This document shows positions 34,607 to 43,232 of a stretch of DNA of 64,000 nucleotides, piece after piece (the first letter of the stretch is position 1; every line of letters starts with the position of its first letter). The translations under genes and the position numbers were made by a program. The stretch spans positions 186,001-250,000 of the forward strand of contig CAJXMJ010000002.1 of the NCBI GenBank assembly GCA_913056455.1. The letters are read 5' to 3'. The notes below the pieces were generated by a model. That model had not been told where the DNA came from, made no database searches, and saw nothing but the letters and a program-made list of their open reading frames with translations. This stretch comes from an uncultured Fodinibius sp. (GTDB lineage: Bacteria > Bacteroidota > Rhodothermia > Balneolales > Balneolaceae).

Positions 34607-36007
34607 ATGATTCCCGAGGCGATCAAAAAGCATATTACAGGGCGCATTTCCATTGCCCCGCTGGCGGTATTCCGTTTCCTTTTCGGATTCATTATGCTCG
34701 TCAGCATCATCCGTTTTGCCTGCAATGGCTGGATTTACGATCTCTATATTAAGCCCGACTTTTTTTTCACCTTTTACGGATTTGACTGGGTCACACCGCT
34801 GGGTGAAACCGGCATGTACCTATTATTTTTGGGGATGGGTATCGCTGCCCTATCCATCATGCTCGGCTACTATTACCGGGTGGGTATTATCTTTTTCTTC
34901 CTGGCCTTTACCTATGTCGAACTCATCGACAAAACCAACTACCTGAATCATTACTACTTTGTCAGCATCGTCAGTTTTTTGCTGATGTTTGTGCCTGCCA
35001 ACCGTAGCTTTTCCATTGATGTTCTACGCAAACCCTCGCTCCGTCGCGAATACGTGCCCGCCTGGACGATCAACATTTTTAAACTGCAACTGGGACTCGT
35101 ATACTTTTTTGCCGGCGTTGCCAAACTCAATCCGGACTGGTTGCTCAACGCCATGCCGCTTCAAATCTGGCTGCCCGCTAACGCTGACCTCCCAATCGTT
35201 GGTCCACTGCTTGAATACACGGCAAGCGCCTACATTTTCAGTTGGGCAGGTGCCTTTTACGATCTCACCATTGCCTTTTTCCTACTCTGGAAACGAACCC
35301 GAATCCTGGCATACGTGGCCGTGATTGGATTTCACATGTTCACGTGGTTCCTCTTTCAGATCGGCATGTTTCCATTCATTATGATTCTGTGTACCCTCAT
35401 ATTTTTCTCAGCCGATTTCCACAAAAAAGTTATTAAAGTCATATCAGGTTTGAGAACATATCTTCCGTTTTCAATGCCAGAGTCAAAAACCGCAGAGAAA
35501 AAAGATTATCAGCTTACTAAAAGCATGAATGGAATGATAAGCAGTATCCTTATCATTCATTTTGTCCTTCAGTTTTTACTGCCGCTCCGGTTTATGCTCT
35601 ATCCCGGCAATCTTTTCTGGACTGAACAGGGATTTCGCTTTTCATGGCGGGTTATGCTGATGGAGAAAGCAGGCCATGCTACCTTTCATATGAAGAATCC
35701 CGAAACAGGAAATGAATGGCAGGTTCGAAACTGGGATTATCTCACTCCGGAACAAGAAAAGGAGATGTCCACTCGACCGGATATGATTCTACAATTTGCC
35801 CACTATCTTGAAGATCAGTACCAAAAAAACTTCTCCGGGGATGTGATAGTTACTGCAGAATCTAATGTGACTTTAAATGGGCGACGCAGCCAGCCGCTGA
35901 TAGATCCAACTGTAGATCTCACCGAACAAGAGCGGGGCTTTGCTCACAAAGACTGGATTCTACCCTTTAATGAAGATCAACAGAATTGGTTCAAAAATCT
36001 GCAATGA
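34607..36007 (+). CDS. HTTM-domain membrane protein (vitamin K-dependent gamma-carboxylase-like)
   Basis: 466 residues with about 8-10 membrane helices in the first 330 residues, followed by a soluble C-terminal domain. It matches bacterial homologues of vitamin K-dependent gamma-glutamyl carboxylase: AVFRFLFGFIML at the start, LNHYYFV (His115) and the conserved FAGVAKLNPDWLL with Lys173, equivalent in position to the catalytic-lysine block of the human enzyme by my reading. The bacterial substrate is unknown. The stop overlaps the TonB receptor start (ATGA), so the two are made together. Confidence 0.85.
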   Translation: MIPEAIKKHITGRISIAPLAVFRFLFGFIMLVSIIRFACNGWIYDLYIKPDFFFTFYGFDWVTPLGETGMYLLFLGMGIAALSIMLGYYYRVGIIFFFLAFTYVELIDKTNYLNHYYFVSIVSFLLMFVPANRSFSIDVLRKPSLRREYVPAWTINIFKLQLGLVYFFAGVAKLNPDWLLNAMPLQIWLPANADLPIVGPLLEYTASAYIFSWAGAFYDLTIAFFLLWKRTRILAYVAVIGFHMFTWFLFQIGMFPFIMILCTLIFFSADFHKKVIKVISGLRTYLPFSMPESKTAEKKDYQLTKSMNGMISSILIIHFVLQFLLPLRFMLYPGNLFWTEQGFRFSWRVMLMEKAGHATFHMKNPETGNEWQVRNWDYLTPEQEKEMSTRPDMILQFAHYLEDQYQKNFSGDVIVTAESNVTLNGRRSQPLIDPTVDLTEQERGFAHKDWILPFNEDQQNWFKNLQ

Positions 36008-38484
36008 TGAAACTTCGTGCACTATCCTTTTTACTTTGTTTTACTCTATTCTCTTTTGGTGTAACATTTGCTCAAAGTTATACTTTATCAGGTACCGTTA
36101 CTGATAACAGTGGTGATCCTATTGAGGAGGTTCGAATTTATGTTTCTGAAGATAGCTCAAACAACGGGAACGCTGTACCCGTGCGATATCAATCCAAAAC
36201 CTCCACCAATGAGCGGGGACAATATATCATGCGCGACCTGACAGCCGGCAGGTATATTGTTATCGCATATTATCCCGGCAAGCAAACGCAAAGCCAAACC
36301 GTAAATATCACGAGCAACACGGAAAAGAATTTTGAGCTTAAGGGTTTTGAAAGTGAAATGGCGGAAGTTGTCGTGGACGGTAAACAACAGCAGCAAACAA
36401 GCGGAATCACCCGCCTGCAAGCCGTCGAAGGAGTAACCATCAACGAGAGCAAAAAAAATGAAGTACTTGTTCTTGAAGATATGGTTGTTAACAAAGCGAC
36501 AAACAACAACCGGCAAGTCTATTCCAAAGTACCCGGGCTGAACATCTGGCAGAGTGGTGATGCCGGCATACAAACCAGCGTGGGCGGACGCGGGCTAAGC
36601 CCCAAACGAAACTCCAATTTTAACACCCGGCAGAATGGATATGATATCGCCGCCGATGCACTCGGATATCCCGAAAGTTATTACACGCCTCCCGTGCAGG
36701 CCCTTGAACGCATCGAGATTATTCGAGGTGCTGCATCCCTACAGTATGGAACCCAATTTGGTGGCATGCTTAATTTCGAATTTAAAGATGGTCCCGAAGA
36801 TACCCCTTTCGAGCTAAATACCAATCAATCGGTGGGCTCCTTCGGATTATTCAATTCCTTTAATAGCGTAGGTGGCAAGAAGGGAGACATTCGTTATTAT
36901 GGATTTTACCAGTATAAAACCAGTGATGGATGGCGGCCAAATTCACAACTTGATCAGCATACCGCATATGTTTCCGTTGACCTCAACCTAAGCGAAAAGC
37001 TAACGTTGACGCCAGAGTATACCCACATGTATTATCTGGCACAGCAACCCGGCGGTTTAACAGACGCCCAATTTTATGAAGATCCGAGTCAATCGAACCG
37101 AGAACGCAATTGGTTTAAAGTAAACTGGAATATTTTTGCCCTTGATGCAGATTACATTTTTAACAGTAAAACCAGGATTAACAGCCGCTTTTTTGGCCTA
37201 CTTGCCGGTCGCGATGCCCTTGGCAACCTGCAGCGTATAGATCGCCTTGATTTCGGTGGAGAACGCGACCTGCTTAAAGATGACTTCCAAAACTGGGGCA
37301 ACGAAACACGCCTTATACACCGCTATAATTTTCTCAACGGCATCTCTGTTTTCTTGGCCGGCACCCGTTTTTATAACGGCTATACACATCGCCGACAAGG
37401 CAATGGCCCGGCCGGGAGTGAGCCCCGATTCCGATACCTTAATCCTGCGAACCTCGAAGGATCCGATTTTGATTTGCCCAGCCAAAACCGATCCGTCTTT
37501 ATCGAAAATATTTTCAATATAACGCCTAAATTCAGCGTTACGCCGGGCATCCGTTTTGAATATATTAAAACCGAAGCCGAGGGCTACTACCGAAATATTG
37601 TAAGAGACCTGGCCGGTAATATACTGGTTGATGAGCGCATTACGGAAGACCGAAGTCGCAAACGTTCGCTCGTGCTTTTTGGCATCGGATCGAGTTATCG
37701 TCCGAGCAATCAACTTGAGATCTACGGGAATTTCTCCCAGAACTATCGCGCCATTAACTTTAATGATATCCGTGTGGATGTTGGTAACCTCGAAGTGGAT
37801 CCAAACCTACAAGATGAGCGTGGTTACAATATGGATCTGGGGATTCGCGGACAGGTTGATAATCTATTCCAGTATGATGCAACTGTTTTTCACCTTTCGT
37901 ATGAAGATCGAATCGGAACAGTACTGCGCACCGAACCCAATCCAAAATTTAATGGCTTAATCGATCGTACTTTTCGGTATCGAACCAACATCGCCGATGC
38001 CAAAATATACGGCATAGAATCATTTGCCGAGGTTGACCTGCTAAAACTTTTTAAGCTCGATACACAAACACGTCTCTCAGTTTTTACAAACCTGGCACTT
38101 ATTCAAGCCACATACACCGAGTCTGATGAACCCGGCATTGAGGGTAATGACGTAGAGCTCGTTCCCCCACTGAATTTTAAAACGGGACTCACTTTTTCAA
38201 AAAACGGTTTTGAAGCGTCTTATCAATTTTCCTATGTAGCTGAGCACTTCTCTGATGCTTCTAATGCTCTCCGTACTCCCACAGCTATCGAAGGCATTAT
38301 CCCATCTTACAAGGTGATGGATTTATCGGCTAAATACACTTTTAGCCGTTTTACATTGGAGGGAGGAGTCAACAACCTCATGAATGAGAAGTATTTTACG
38401 CGACGGGCTACCGGCTATCCCGGACCGGGGATTATTCCGGCTAAAATTCGAAACTTCTATTTTTCTGTGGGGATAGAAATTTAG
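36004..38484 (+). CDS. TonB-dependent outer-membrane receptor, ferric-siderophore/dicitrate type
   Basis: 826 residues from ATG 36004 in the ATGA overlap. Signal peptide ending VTFAQ, then a carboxypeptidase-regulatory-like beta domain (YTLSGTVTDNSGDPIEEVRIYV) typical of Bacteroidota receptors. The plug follows, with VVVNKATNNN and IEIIRGAASLQYGTQFGGMLNFE, then a 22-strand-type barrel ending NFYFSVGIEI. The family imports iron chelates using TonB energy. Operon position after imelysin and HTTM supports iron as the cargo; the chelate is not identifiable. Convergent with the FbpA-like gene. Confidence 0.9.
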   Translation: MMKLRALSFLLCFTLFSFGVTFAQSYTLSGTVTDNSGDPIEEVRIYVSEDSSNNGNAVPVRYQSKTSTNERGQYIMRDLTAGRYIVIAYYPGKQTQSQTVNITSNTEKNFELKGFESEMAEVVVDGKQQQQTSGITRLQAVEGVTINESKKNEVLVLEDMVVNKATNNNRQVYSKVPGLNIWQSGDAGIQTSVGGRGLSPKRNSNFNTRQNGYDIAADALGYPESYYTPPVQALERIEIIRGAASLQYGTQFGGMLNFEFKDGPEDTPFELNTNQSVGSFGLFNSFNSVGGKKGDIRYYGFYQYKTSDGWRPNSQLDQHTAYVSVDLNLSEKLTLTPEYTHMYYLAQQPGGLTDAQFYEDPSQSNRERNWFKVNWNIFALDADYIFNSKTRINSRFFGLLAGRDALGNLQRIDRLDFGGERDLLKDDFQNWGNETRLIHRYNFLNGISVFLAGTRFYNGYTHRRQGNGPAGSEPRFRYLNPANLEGSDFDLPSQNRSVFIENIFNITPKFSVTPGIRFEYIKTEAEGYYRNIVRDLAGNILVDERITEDRSRKRSLVLFGIGSSYRPSNQLEIYGNFSQNYRAINFNDIRVDVGNLEVDPNLQDERGYNMDLGIRGQVDNLFQYDATVFHLSYEDRIGTVLRTEPNPKFNGLIDRTFRYRTNIADAKIYGIESFAEVDLLKLFKLDTQTRLSVFTNLALIQATYTESDEPGIEGNDVELVPPLNFKTGLTFSKNGFEASYQFSYVAEHFSDASNALRTPTAIEGIIPSYKVMDLSAKYTFSRFTLEGGVNNLMNEKYFTRRATGYPGPGIIPAKIRNFYFSVGIEI

Positions 38485-38733
38485 AATATGCTCTTATTGT
38501 TGCAAATAAAATATTTTCTTGCGACGGGCATGCCGCATGAGCGACTGACAACTAAAAAAGTTATCTCACCCCGACAGTTGTAGGAAGAGAGATCATATCC
38601 TTTACTTTATTTACGAACAATTTCCGGTTGGAAACATGATAATTAGCGTGGGAACTAATTCCCTGTTCAGAATAATCAGCTTTTCTTCGTAGCATCTGGT
38701 CAAGATAAATTCCAATCCACTCCTACAATTAAA
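38485..38733. other. Intergenic stretch after the TonB receptor
   Basis: About 250 bases before the - strand terminator. No ORF, repeat family member or good + strand terminator seen; a GCATGCCGCATGAGC patch near 38528 is the only GC-rich part. The receptor transcript may simply run into the convergent hairpin at 38734. Confidence 0.5.
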
Positions 38734-38761
38734 AAAGCCCTGTCATTGCTGACAGGGCTTT
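38731..38761 (-). terminator. Terminator of the FbpA-like gene
   Basis: AAAGCCCTGTCA (38734-38745) pairs perfectly with TGACAGGGCTTT (38750-38761), loop TTGC. Read on the - strand it is followed by T6, so it serves the FbpA-like gene; it may also stop the convergent TonB receptor transcript. Confidence 0.88.
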
Positions 38762-38784
38762 AGAAATACAAACTAAATGGAACT

Positions 38785-39855
38785 CTAAATAAGTCCTACT
38801 TCGCGAAGCAGATTCAGTGTTCCTTCCAACTGCTTTAACTGCTCGTAATCATACTCAGGACTTAGCTCAAAGGCCTCCTCAGCATTGAGCATATAATCAG
38901 GCAGTTCAATATCACGAATTACCGGATACTCATGTACTGATTCTGCTGCAAACTCTTGTGCGTGCTGCGATAATAAGAAACTTAAAAACCGCTGGGCTTT
39001 TTCAGAGTTCTGAGCGGTAGTCAGTTGCGCTGCGCCGGTTACCATCGCCAAATTACCCACATCACCTTCAGCAAAATGATACATTTTTACATTTGCATCA
39101 GGATTAGCTTCTCCACTTTCCATGGATGTATCAGAATCCGAATCTGTATCTGAATATTCGCCTCCTGCACCTCCGTGTTTCATTCGAAAAATGTAATAAT
39201 GATTGGTAAGTGCAATATCAATTTCACCGCCGGCAAGGGCTTGTAACATCGGTGTATTTGAGCTGTAGGATTTTGGATTCAGGTTCTGCATCCCTCCCAG
39301 CCATTCTTTAGCAATATCTTCACCTTCGATCAGTCGCATACTTGTCATAAAATCATAAAAACTGGAATAGGTAGGCGTCCACCCTATCCGGCCATCTAAT
39401 TCTTCCATACCGGTAAGGCCCATCACCGATTCAGGGAGATCATTGGGATCAACCTCATTAGGATTATACGCTAATGTTCGAAATCGTACGGTCACCGGAA
39501 TCCATTCTCCGGATGAAGAAGTATAAGAAGCCGGCTTTGATGTCAACGAGTCGGGAAGTGCTACCAGCTTACCTTCCTGTGATGCATTAGCTAATGCCCC
39601 GGTCGTATTGGCCCAATAGATATCGGCCGGACTTTGATCGCCTTCTTCACTCATTACGGCCAGCAGCTCAGCATCATTACCGTATCGGACTTCGATATTG
39701 ACCCCAGTTTGCTCTTTAAAGTCTTGCACCAGCGGATCAACCAATCCTTGACTTCGTCCTGAATATACAACCAACTCATCTTCGGCAGTATCTCCACATG
39801 AACTCAAGAAAAAAGCAGCGATTCCTACTGCCAATATTTTCAAAATATTTTTCAT
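38785..39855 (-). CDS. FbpA-like ferric iron-binding lipoprotein (ABC transporter substrate-binding protein)
   Basis: 356 residues, lipoprotein signal FFLSSC (Cys20). ELVVYSGRSQGLVDPLVQDF and VRYGNDAELLAVM are typical of periplasmic Fe(III)-binding proteins of the FbpA/FutA group; NHYYIFRMK holds the tandem tyrosines that bind iron in the family. A Ser/Asp-rich insertion (about residues 233-252, SDTDSDSDTS) is unusual. No permease or ATPase gene accompanies it here, so it may use a distant transporter or act as a surface iron binder. Divergent from hemG with two palindromes between. Confidence 0.85.
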   Translation of the reverse strand: MKNILKILAVGIAAFFLSSCGDTAEDELVVYSGRSQGLVDPLVQDFKEQTGVNIEVRYGNDAELLAVMSEEGDQSPADIYWANTTGALANASQEGKLVALPDSLTSKPASYTSSSGEWIPVTVRFRTLAYNPNEVDPNDLPESVMGLTGMEELDGRIGWTPTYSSFYDFMTSMRLIEGEDIAKEWLGGMQNLNPKSYSSNTPMLQALAGGEIDIALTNHYYIFRMKHGGAGGEYSDTDSDSDTSMESGEANPDANVKMYHFAEGDVGNLAMVTGAAQLTTAQNSEKAQRFLSFLLSQHAQEFAAESVHEYPVIRDIELPDYMLNAEEAFELSPEYDYEQLKQLEGTLNLLREVGLI

Positions 39856-39906
39856 AATTATAAATCCTCAGTCTTCACTTCTCATTAATATTTTATTACT
39901 ATCATT

Positions 39907-39928
39907 TTAGTGTGAGTAATCACACTAA
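39907..39928. promoter_or_regulatory. Palindrome TTAGTGTGA-N4-TCACACTAA
   Basis: Perfect 9-bp arms (39907-39915 and 39920-39928) around GTAA in the 127-base spacer between the divergent FbpA-like and hemG genes. It is 2 bases from the second palindrome at 39931. TGTGA-N4-TCACA is the Crp/Fnr-family type of site (TGTGA-N6-TCACA in E. coli, here with a 4-base spacer), so a different or related regulator is possible. Confidence 0.55.
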
Positions 39929-39930
39929 GC

Positions 39931-39953
39931 TTAATTAGATTAATTCTAATTAA
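39931..39953. promoter_or_regulatory. Operator-like palindrome B between the FbpA-like gene and hemG
   Basis: Perfect 9-bp arms TTAATTAGA and TCTAATTAA around TTAAT. The core TTAGA-N5-TCTAA matches palindrome A at 32196. It is 29 bases before the hemG ATG and 75 bases before the FbpA-like ATG, so it could control both. Confidence 0.55.
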
Positions 39954-39982
39954 AGCACAAAATGTATTGAATTTATGATACA

Positions 39983-41341
39983 ATGACCAATAAAAAACAA
40001 TCGGTTGGCATACTTGGAGCAGGAATTTCGGGGTTATCAGCAGCATATAAATTATCCCAAAACAATATTAACATAACGGTCTATGAAAAAGACAACCAAG
40101 TAGGCGGAGCTATTAAAACAAATAGCAAAAATGGCTGGCTGGTTGAAGAGGGACCCAATACTCTTATGGTCAAATCGGAGGCAGTTTGGGATCTGCTTAG
40201 AGATTTGAATCTAATAACCAGCAGTATCGAAGCGAGCAAAACGGCCAAAAAGAGGTTCATCGTTAAAAATGGCCAACCCACTCCTCTACCGATGTCACTG
40301 GGTAGTTTTCTGACTACCAATCTCTTTTCTGTCAAAGCAAAATTTCGGCTACTCAAAGAACCTTTTATTTCTAAATCAAATAAAGAGGATGAGTCTATTG
40401 CCGACTTTATCACTCGTCGCCTGGGCAGCGAGCCACTGGACTACGGCGTAAATCCTTTTGTATCCGGAATTTATGCCGGTGATCCCAAAACATTATCAGT
40501 CAAGCACACCTTCGAGCCGCTCTGGAAGATGGAGCAACAGCATGGGAGTTTATTAAAGGGGCTGTTCAAACGTGATCGTAAAAACGATTCTCCAAAGCGG
40601 GCATTACTCTCTTTTAAAAATGGAAATCAACAATTACCTCAGACAATTGCTGATAATTTTAGAAAAAGTATTCAGACCGAAACCAACATCCAATCTGTTG
40701 TTAAGAATGACAATAAATGGATTGTTAATGGGCAGCAAAACAATAGTGCCTTTTCTGAAGAACACGATGTTATTTTATCAACACTTCCGGCACATTTACT
40801 TCCTACTATTTTTGAAGACTCAATATTCAAGCCACTCAATAGTCTATCCTATGCTCCACTCAGCGTTGTTGCATTAGGCTTCTCCGACGAGCAAATTGGC
40901 CATCCTCTAGATGGCTTCGGAATGCTTATTCCCGAAGCCGAAAACCGAAAGACCTTGGGCGTGCTATTCTCCTCGTCACTATTTCCCGATCGTGCACCAG
41001 AAAGTCACCACTTGCTGACATGTTTTGTGGGAGGTGCGAGGAATCCTGATTTGGCAGGAATATCCAAGAAAGGATTACAAGATATTGTTCTATCTGAGAT
41101 TAGCGAACTGCTGAATATCACCGGGAAACCGGTATTCTCGCATTTCCGCTTTTGGCCAAAAACGATTCCCCAATATGAGGTGGGATATGACCACATCCTC
41201 AATCAAATAACAGAAATTGAAAACCTGAAAACAGGTCTATTTATCGATGGCAACTTTCGGGGCGGCGTCTCCGTACCCGACTGTATCTTATCAGGATTTG
41301 AAACGGCTGAAAAAATACAAACGTTTTTAAATGGACAGTAA
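39983..41341 (+). CDS. hemG: Protoporphyrinogen oxidase (oxygen-dependent, FAD)
   Basis: 452-residue flavoprotein that oxidises protoporphyrinogen IX (or coproporphyrinogen) in the penultimate heme step. N-terminal FAD loop GILGAGISGLSAAYKL (9-24), then EKDNQVGGAIKT, and the C-terminal GLFIDGNFRGGVSVPDCI that closes the FAD site. Named hemY in some species. It is separate from the main heme operon at 48-57 kb and shares its promoter region with an iron-binding protein gene, hinting at joint control. Confidence 0.88.
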   Translation: MTNKKQSVGILGAGISGLSAAYKLSQNNINITVYEKDNQVGGAIKTNSKNGWLVEEGPNTLMVKSEAVWDLLRDLNLITSSIEASKTAKKRFIVKNGQPTPLPMSLGSFLTTNLFSVKAKFRLLKEPFISKSNKEDESIADFITRRLGSEPLDYGVNPFVSGIYAGDPKTLSVKHTFEPLWKMEQQHGSLLKGLFKRDRKNDSPKRALLSFKNGNQQLPQTIADNFRKSIQTETNIQSVVKNDNKWIVNGQQNNSAFSEEHDVILSTLPAHLLPTIFEDSIFKPLNSLSYAPLSVVALGFSDEQIGHPLDGFGMLIPEAENRKTLGVLFSSSLFPDRAPESHHLLTCFVGGARNPDLAGISKKGLQDIVLSEISELLNITGKPVFSHFRFWPKTIPQYEVGYDHILNQITEIENLKTGLFIDGNFRGGVSVPDCILSGFETAEKIQTFLNGQ

Positions 41342-41452
41342 TTTTTATCGGAGTGGGTAACCTCCAATTCTGTTAAAAATTTAGTACCTTCATACACAAA
41401 ATTGACAAGCATTATTTCCCAAGAAAATCCGAAATAAAAGCAATCTATTATT

Positions 41453-43084
41453 ATGGCTAATGCATTTTTTGAAATTCGGGAACCAGAAAATGAGTCCTAT
41501 AACTCATATGCTCCCGGTACGCCCGAGCGCGAGGAGCTCCGCAAAGAACTGGATCGATTAAAGAATCAAGAAATTGAAATTCCTGCGATTATTGGCGGCA
41601 AAGAAATAACAACTGATCGCCAGCAAGATGTGGTCATGCCCCATAATCACAGTCACAAGCTGGGAACCGTACACCTTTGTGGTGAAGAAGAAGTAGAGAT
41701 GGCCATTGAAACCGCTCTTGAAGCTCGCAAAAAATGGGCGGATATGCCGTGGCAAGATCGGGCAGCAATATATCTAAAGGCTGCGGATCTTATTACCGGT
41801 CCATATCGCTACACCATGAATGCCTCTACCATGCTTGGGCAATCGAAAACGCCCCATCAATCCGAAATTGAGGCTGTCGGAGAATTTGCTGACTTCCTGC
41901 GCTTTAACGCCTATTATTTGCAAGAAATATACAAAGATCAGCCTTATTCCCCGGATGGTATGTGGAATCAAATGGAATATCGTCCACTTGAAGGTTTTGT
42001 CTTTGCGGTTACGCCCTTCAACTTTACCGCTATTGCAGGTAACCTTCCACTTGCCCCCGCATTGTGTGGTAACGTATCCCTTTGGAAACCGGCGTTATCC
42101 TCCATCTATTCCAGCTACTTTATTATGAAAGTATTAAAAGAGGCCGGTATGCCCGATGGCGTAATCAACTTTCTGCCGGGTCACGGTCCTGATGTTGGCA
42201 ATCCGGTCCTGGAAAGTGAACACCTATCAGGCCTACACTTTACTGGGTCCACCGGTACGTTCCAACACTTGTGGAAAAGCATCGCCGACAACATTGAACA
42301 CTACAATACCTACCCCCGCATCGTGGGTGAAACAGGAGGCAAGGATTTCATTTTTGCTCACGAATCTGCGGATGTCGATGCTGTTGTAATTGCAGCTATT
42401 CGAGCAGCCTACGAATACCAGGGACAGAAATGCTCAGCGGCTTCTCGAATGTATTTACCAGAATCCATTTGGCCTGAGTTTCGAGATAAGTTCCTCGACG
42501 AAGTCAAAGATGTGAAGTATGGGGACGTAGAAGACTTCACCAATTTCATGGGGGCTGTTATTGATCAGAAAGCATTCGATAATATCTCTTCCTACATCGA
42601 CTATGTTAAAGAATCTGATGATGCCGAAATACTTTACGGCGGCAACTATGATGATTCGGAAGGATACTTCATCGAACCGACACTGGTTCAAGCACACGAT
42701 CCGAAGTTCAAGACCATGGAAGAAGAGATCTTTGGTCCCGTGCTTACCGTATATGTCTACGAAGACGACAAGTTTGACGAAACGCTCGAGCTGTGTGACA
42801 ACACCTCACCATATGCCTTGACGGGTGCTATTTTTGCCCAAGAGCGCTATGCGCTTAATAAGATGGCGGATTACCTTCGTCAGGCAGCTGGTAACTTCTA
42901 TATCAACGACAAGCCGACTGCAGCCATCGTCAATCAGCAGCCCTTTGGCGGAGCTCGCAAGTCTGGAACCAACGACAAAGCCGGAAGTGCTGCCAATCTG
43001 ATGCGCTGGATTTCGGTCCGTTCCATCAAAGAAACGACCGTTCCGGCTAAAGATTGGACATACCCATATATGGAGAAAGAATAA
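41453..43084 (+). CDS. pruA: L-glutamate gamma-semialdehyde dehydrogenase (1-pyrroline-5-carboxylate dehydrogenase)
   Basis: 543-residue NAD-dependent aldehyde dehydrogenase converting glutamate semialdehyde to glutamate in proline use. Catalytic Cys327 is in QGQKCSAASR and the general base Glu293 in VGETGGKDF; FTGSTGTFQHLW is the nucleotide region. The N-terminal NAFFEIREPENE and the length match the stand-alone (monofunctional) PruA type. Proline dehydrogenase is not adjacent. A degenerate REP-like element and a terminator follow. Confidence 0.92.
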   Translation: MANAFFEIREPENESYNSYAPGTPEREELRKELDRLKNQEIEIPAIIGGKEITTDRQQDVVMPHNHSHKLGTVHLCGEEEVEMAIETALEARKKWADMPWQDRAAIYLKAADLITGPYRYTMNASTMLGQSKTPHQSEIEAVGEFADFLRFNAYYLQEIYKDQPYSPDGMWNQMEYRPLEGFVFAVTPFNFTAIAGNLPLAPALCGNVSLWKPALSSIYSSYFIMKVLKEAGMPDGVINFLPGHGPDVGNPVLESEHLSGLHFTGSTGTFQHLWKSIADNIEHYNTYPRIVGETGGKDFIFAHESADVDAVVIAAIRAAYEYQGQKCSAASRMYLPESIWPEFRDKFLDEVKDVKYGDVEDFTNFMGAVIDQKAFDNISSYIDYVKESDDAEILYGGNYDDSEGYFIEPTLVQAHDPKFKTMEEEIFGPVLTVYVYEDDKFDETLELCDNTSPYALTGAIFAQERYALNKMADYLRQAAGNFYINDKPTAAIVNQQPFGGARKSGTNDKAGSAANLMRWISVRSIKETTVPAKDWTYPYMEKE

Positions 43085-43089
43085 TCATA

Positions 43090-43134
43090 GATCTTGAAAT
43101 AGAACTTACCCCGACACTTCGGGGTTCAGGATGA
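43090..43134. repeat. Degenerate REP-like element after pruA
   Basis: GATCTTGAA and TTCAGGATGA ends, with an inner hairpin CCCCGA-CACT-TCGGGG. The inner CCGA/TCGG hairpin is shared with the copies at 15020 and 53451, defining a subtype. Confidence 0.7.
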
Positions 43135-43144
43135 GGAATAACTA

Positions 43145-43178
43145 AAAAAGCTCCCGATCTCTGATCGGGAGCCTTTCT
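43145..43178 (+). terminator. Bidirectional terminator between pruA and the coiled-coil lipoprotein
   Basis: Perfect 10-bp stem GCTCCCGATC (43150-43159) with GATCGGGAGC (43163-43172), loop TCT. T-rich on the right and A6 on the left, so it can serve both convergent genes. Confidence 0.9.
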
Positions 43179-43232
43179 TATATGGAAAACTTATTCTACA
43201 GAAGAATGATAGAACGGCTGATAAAGCATAAC

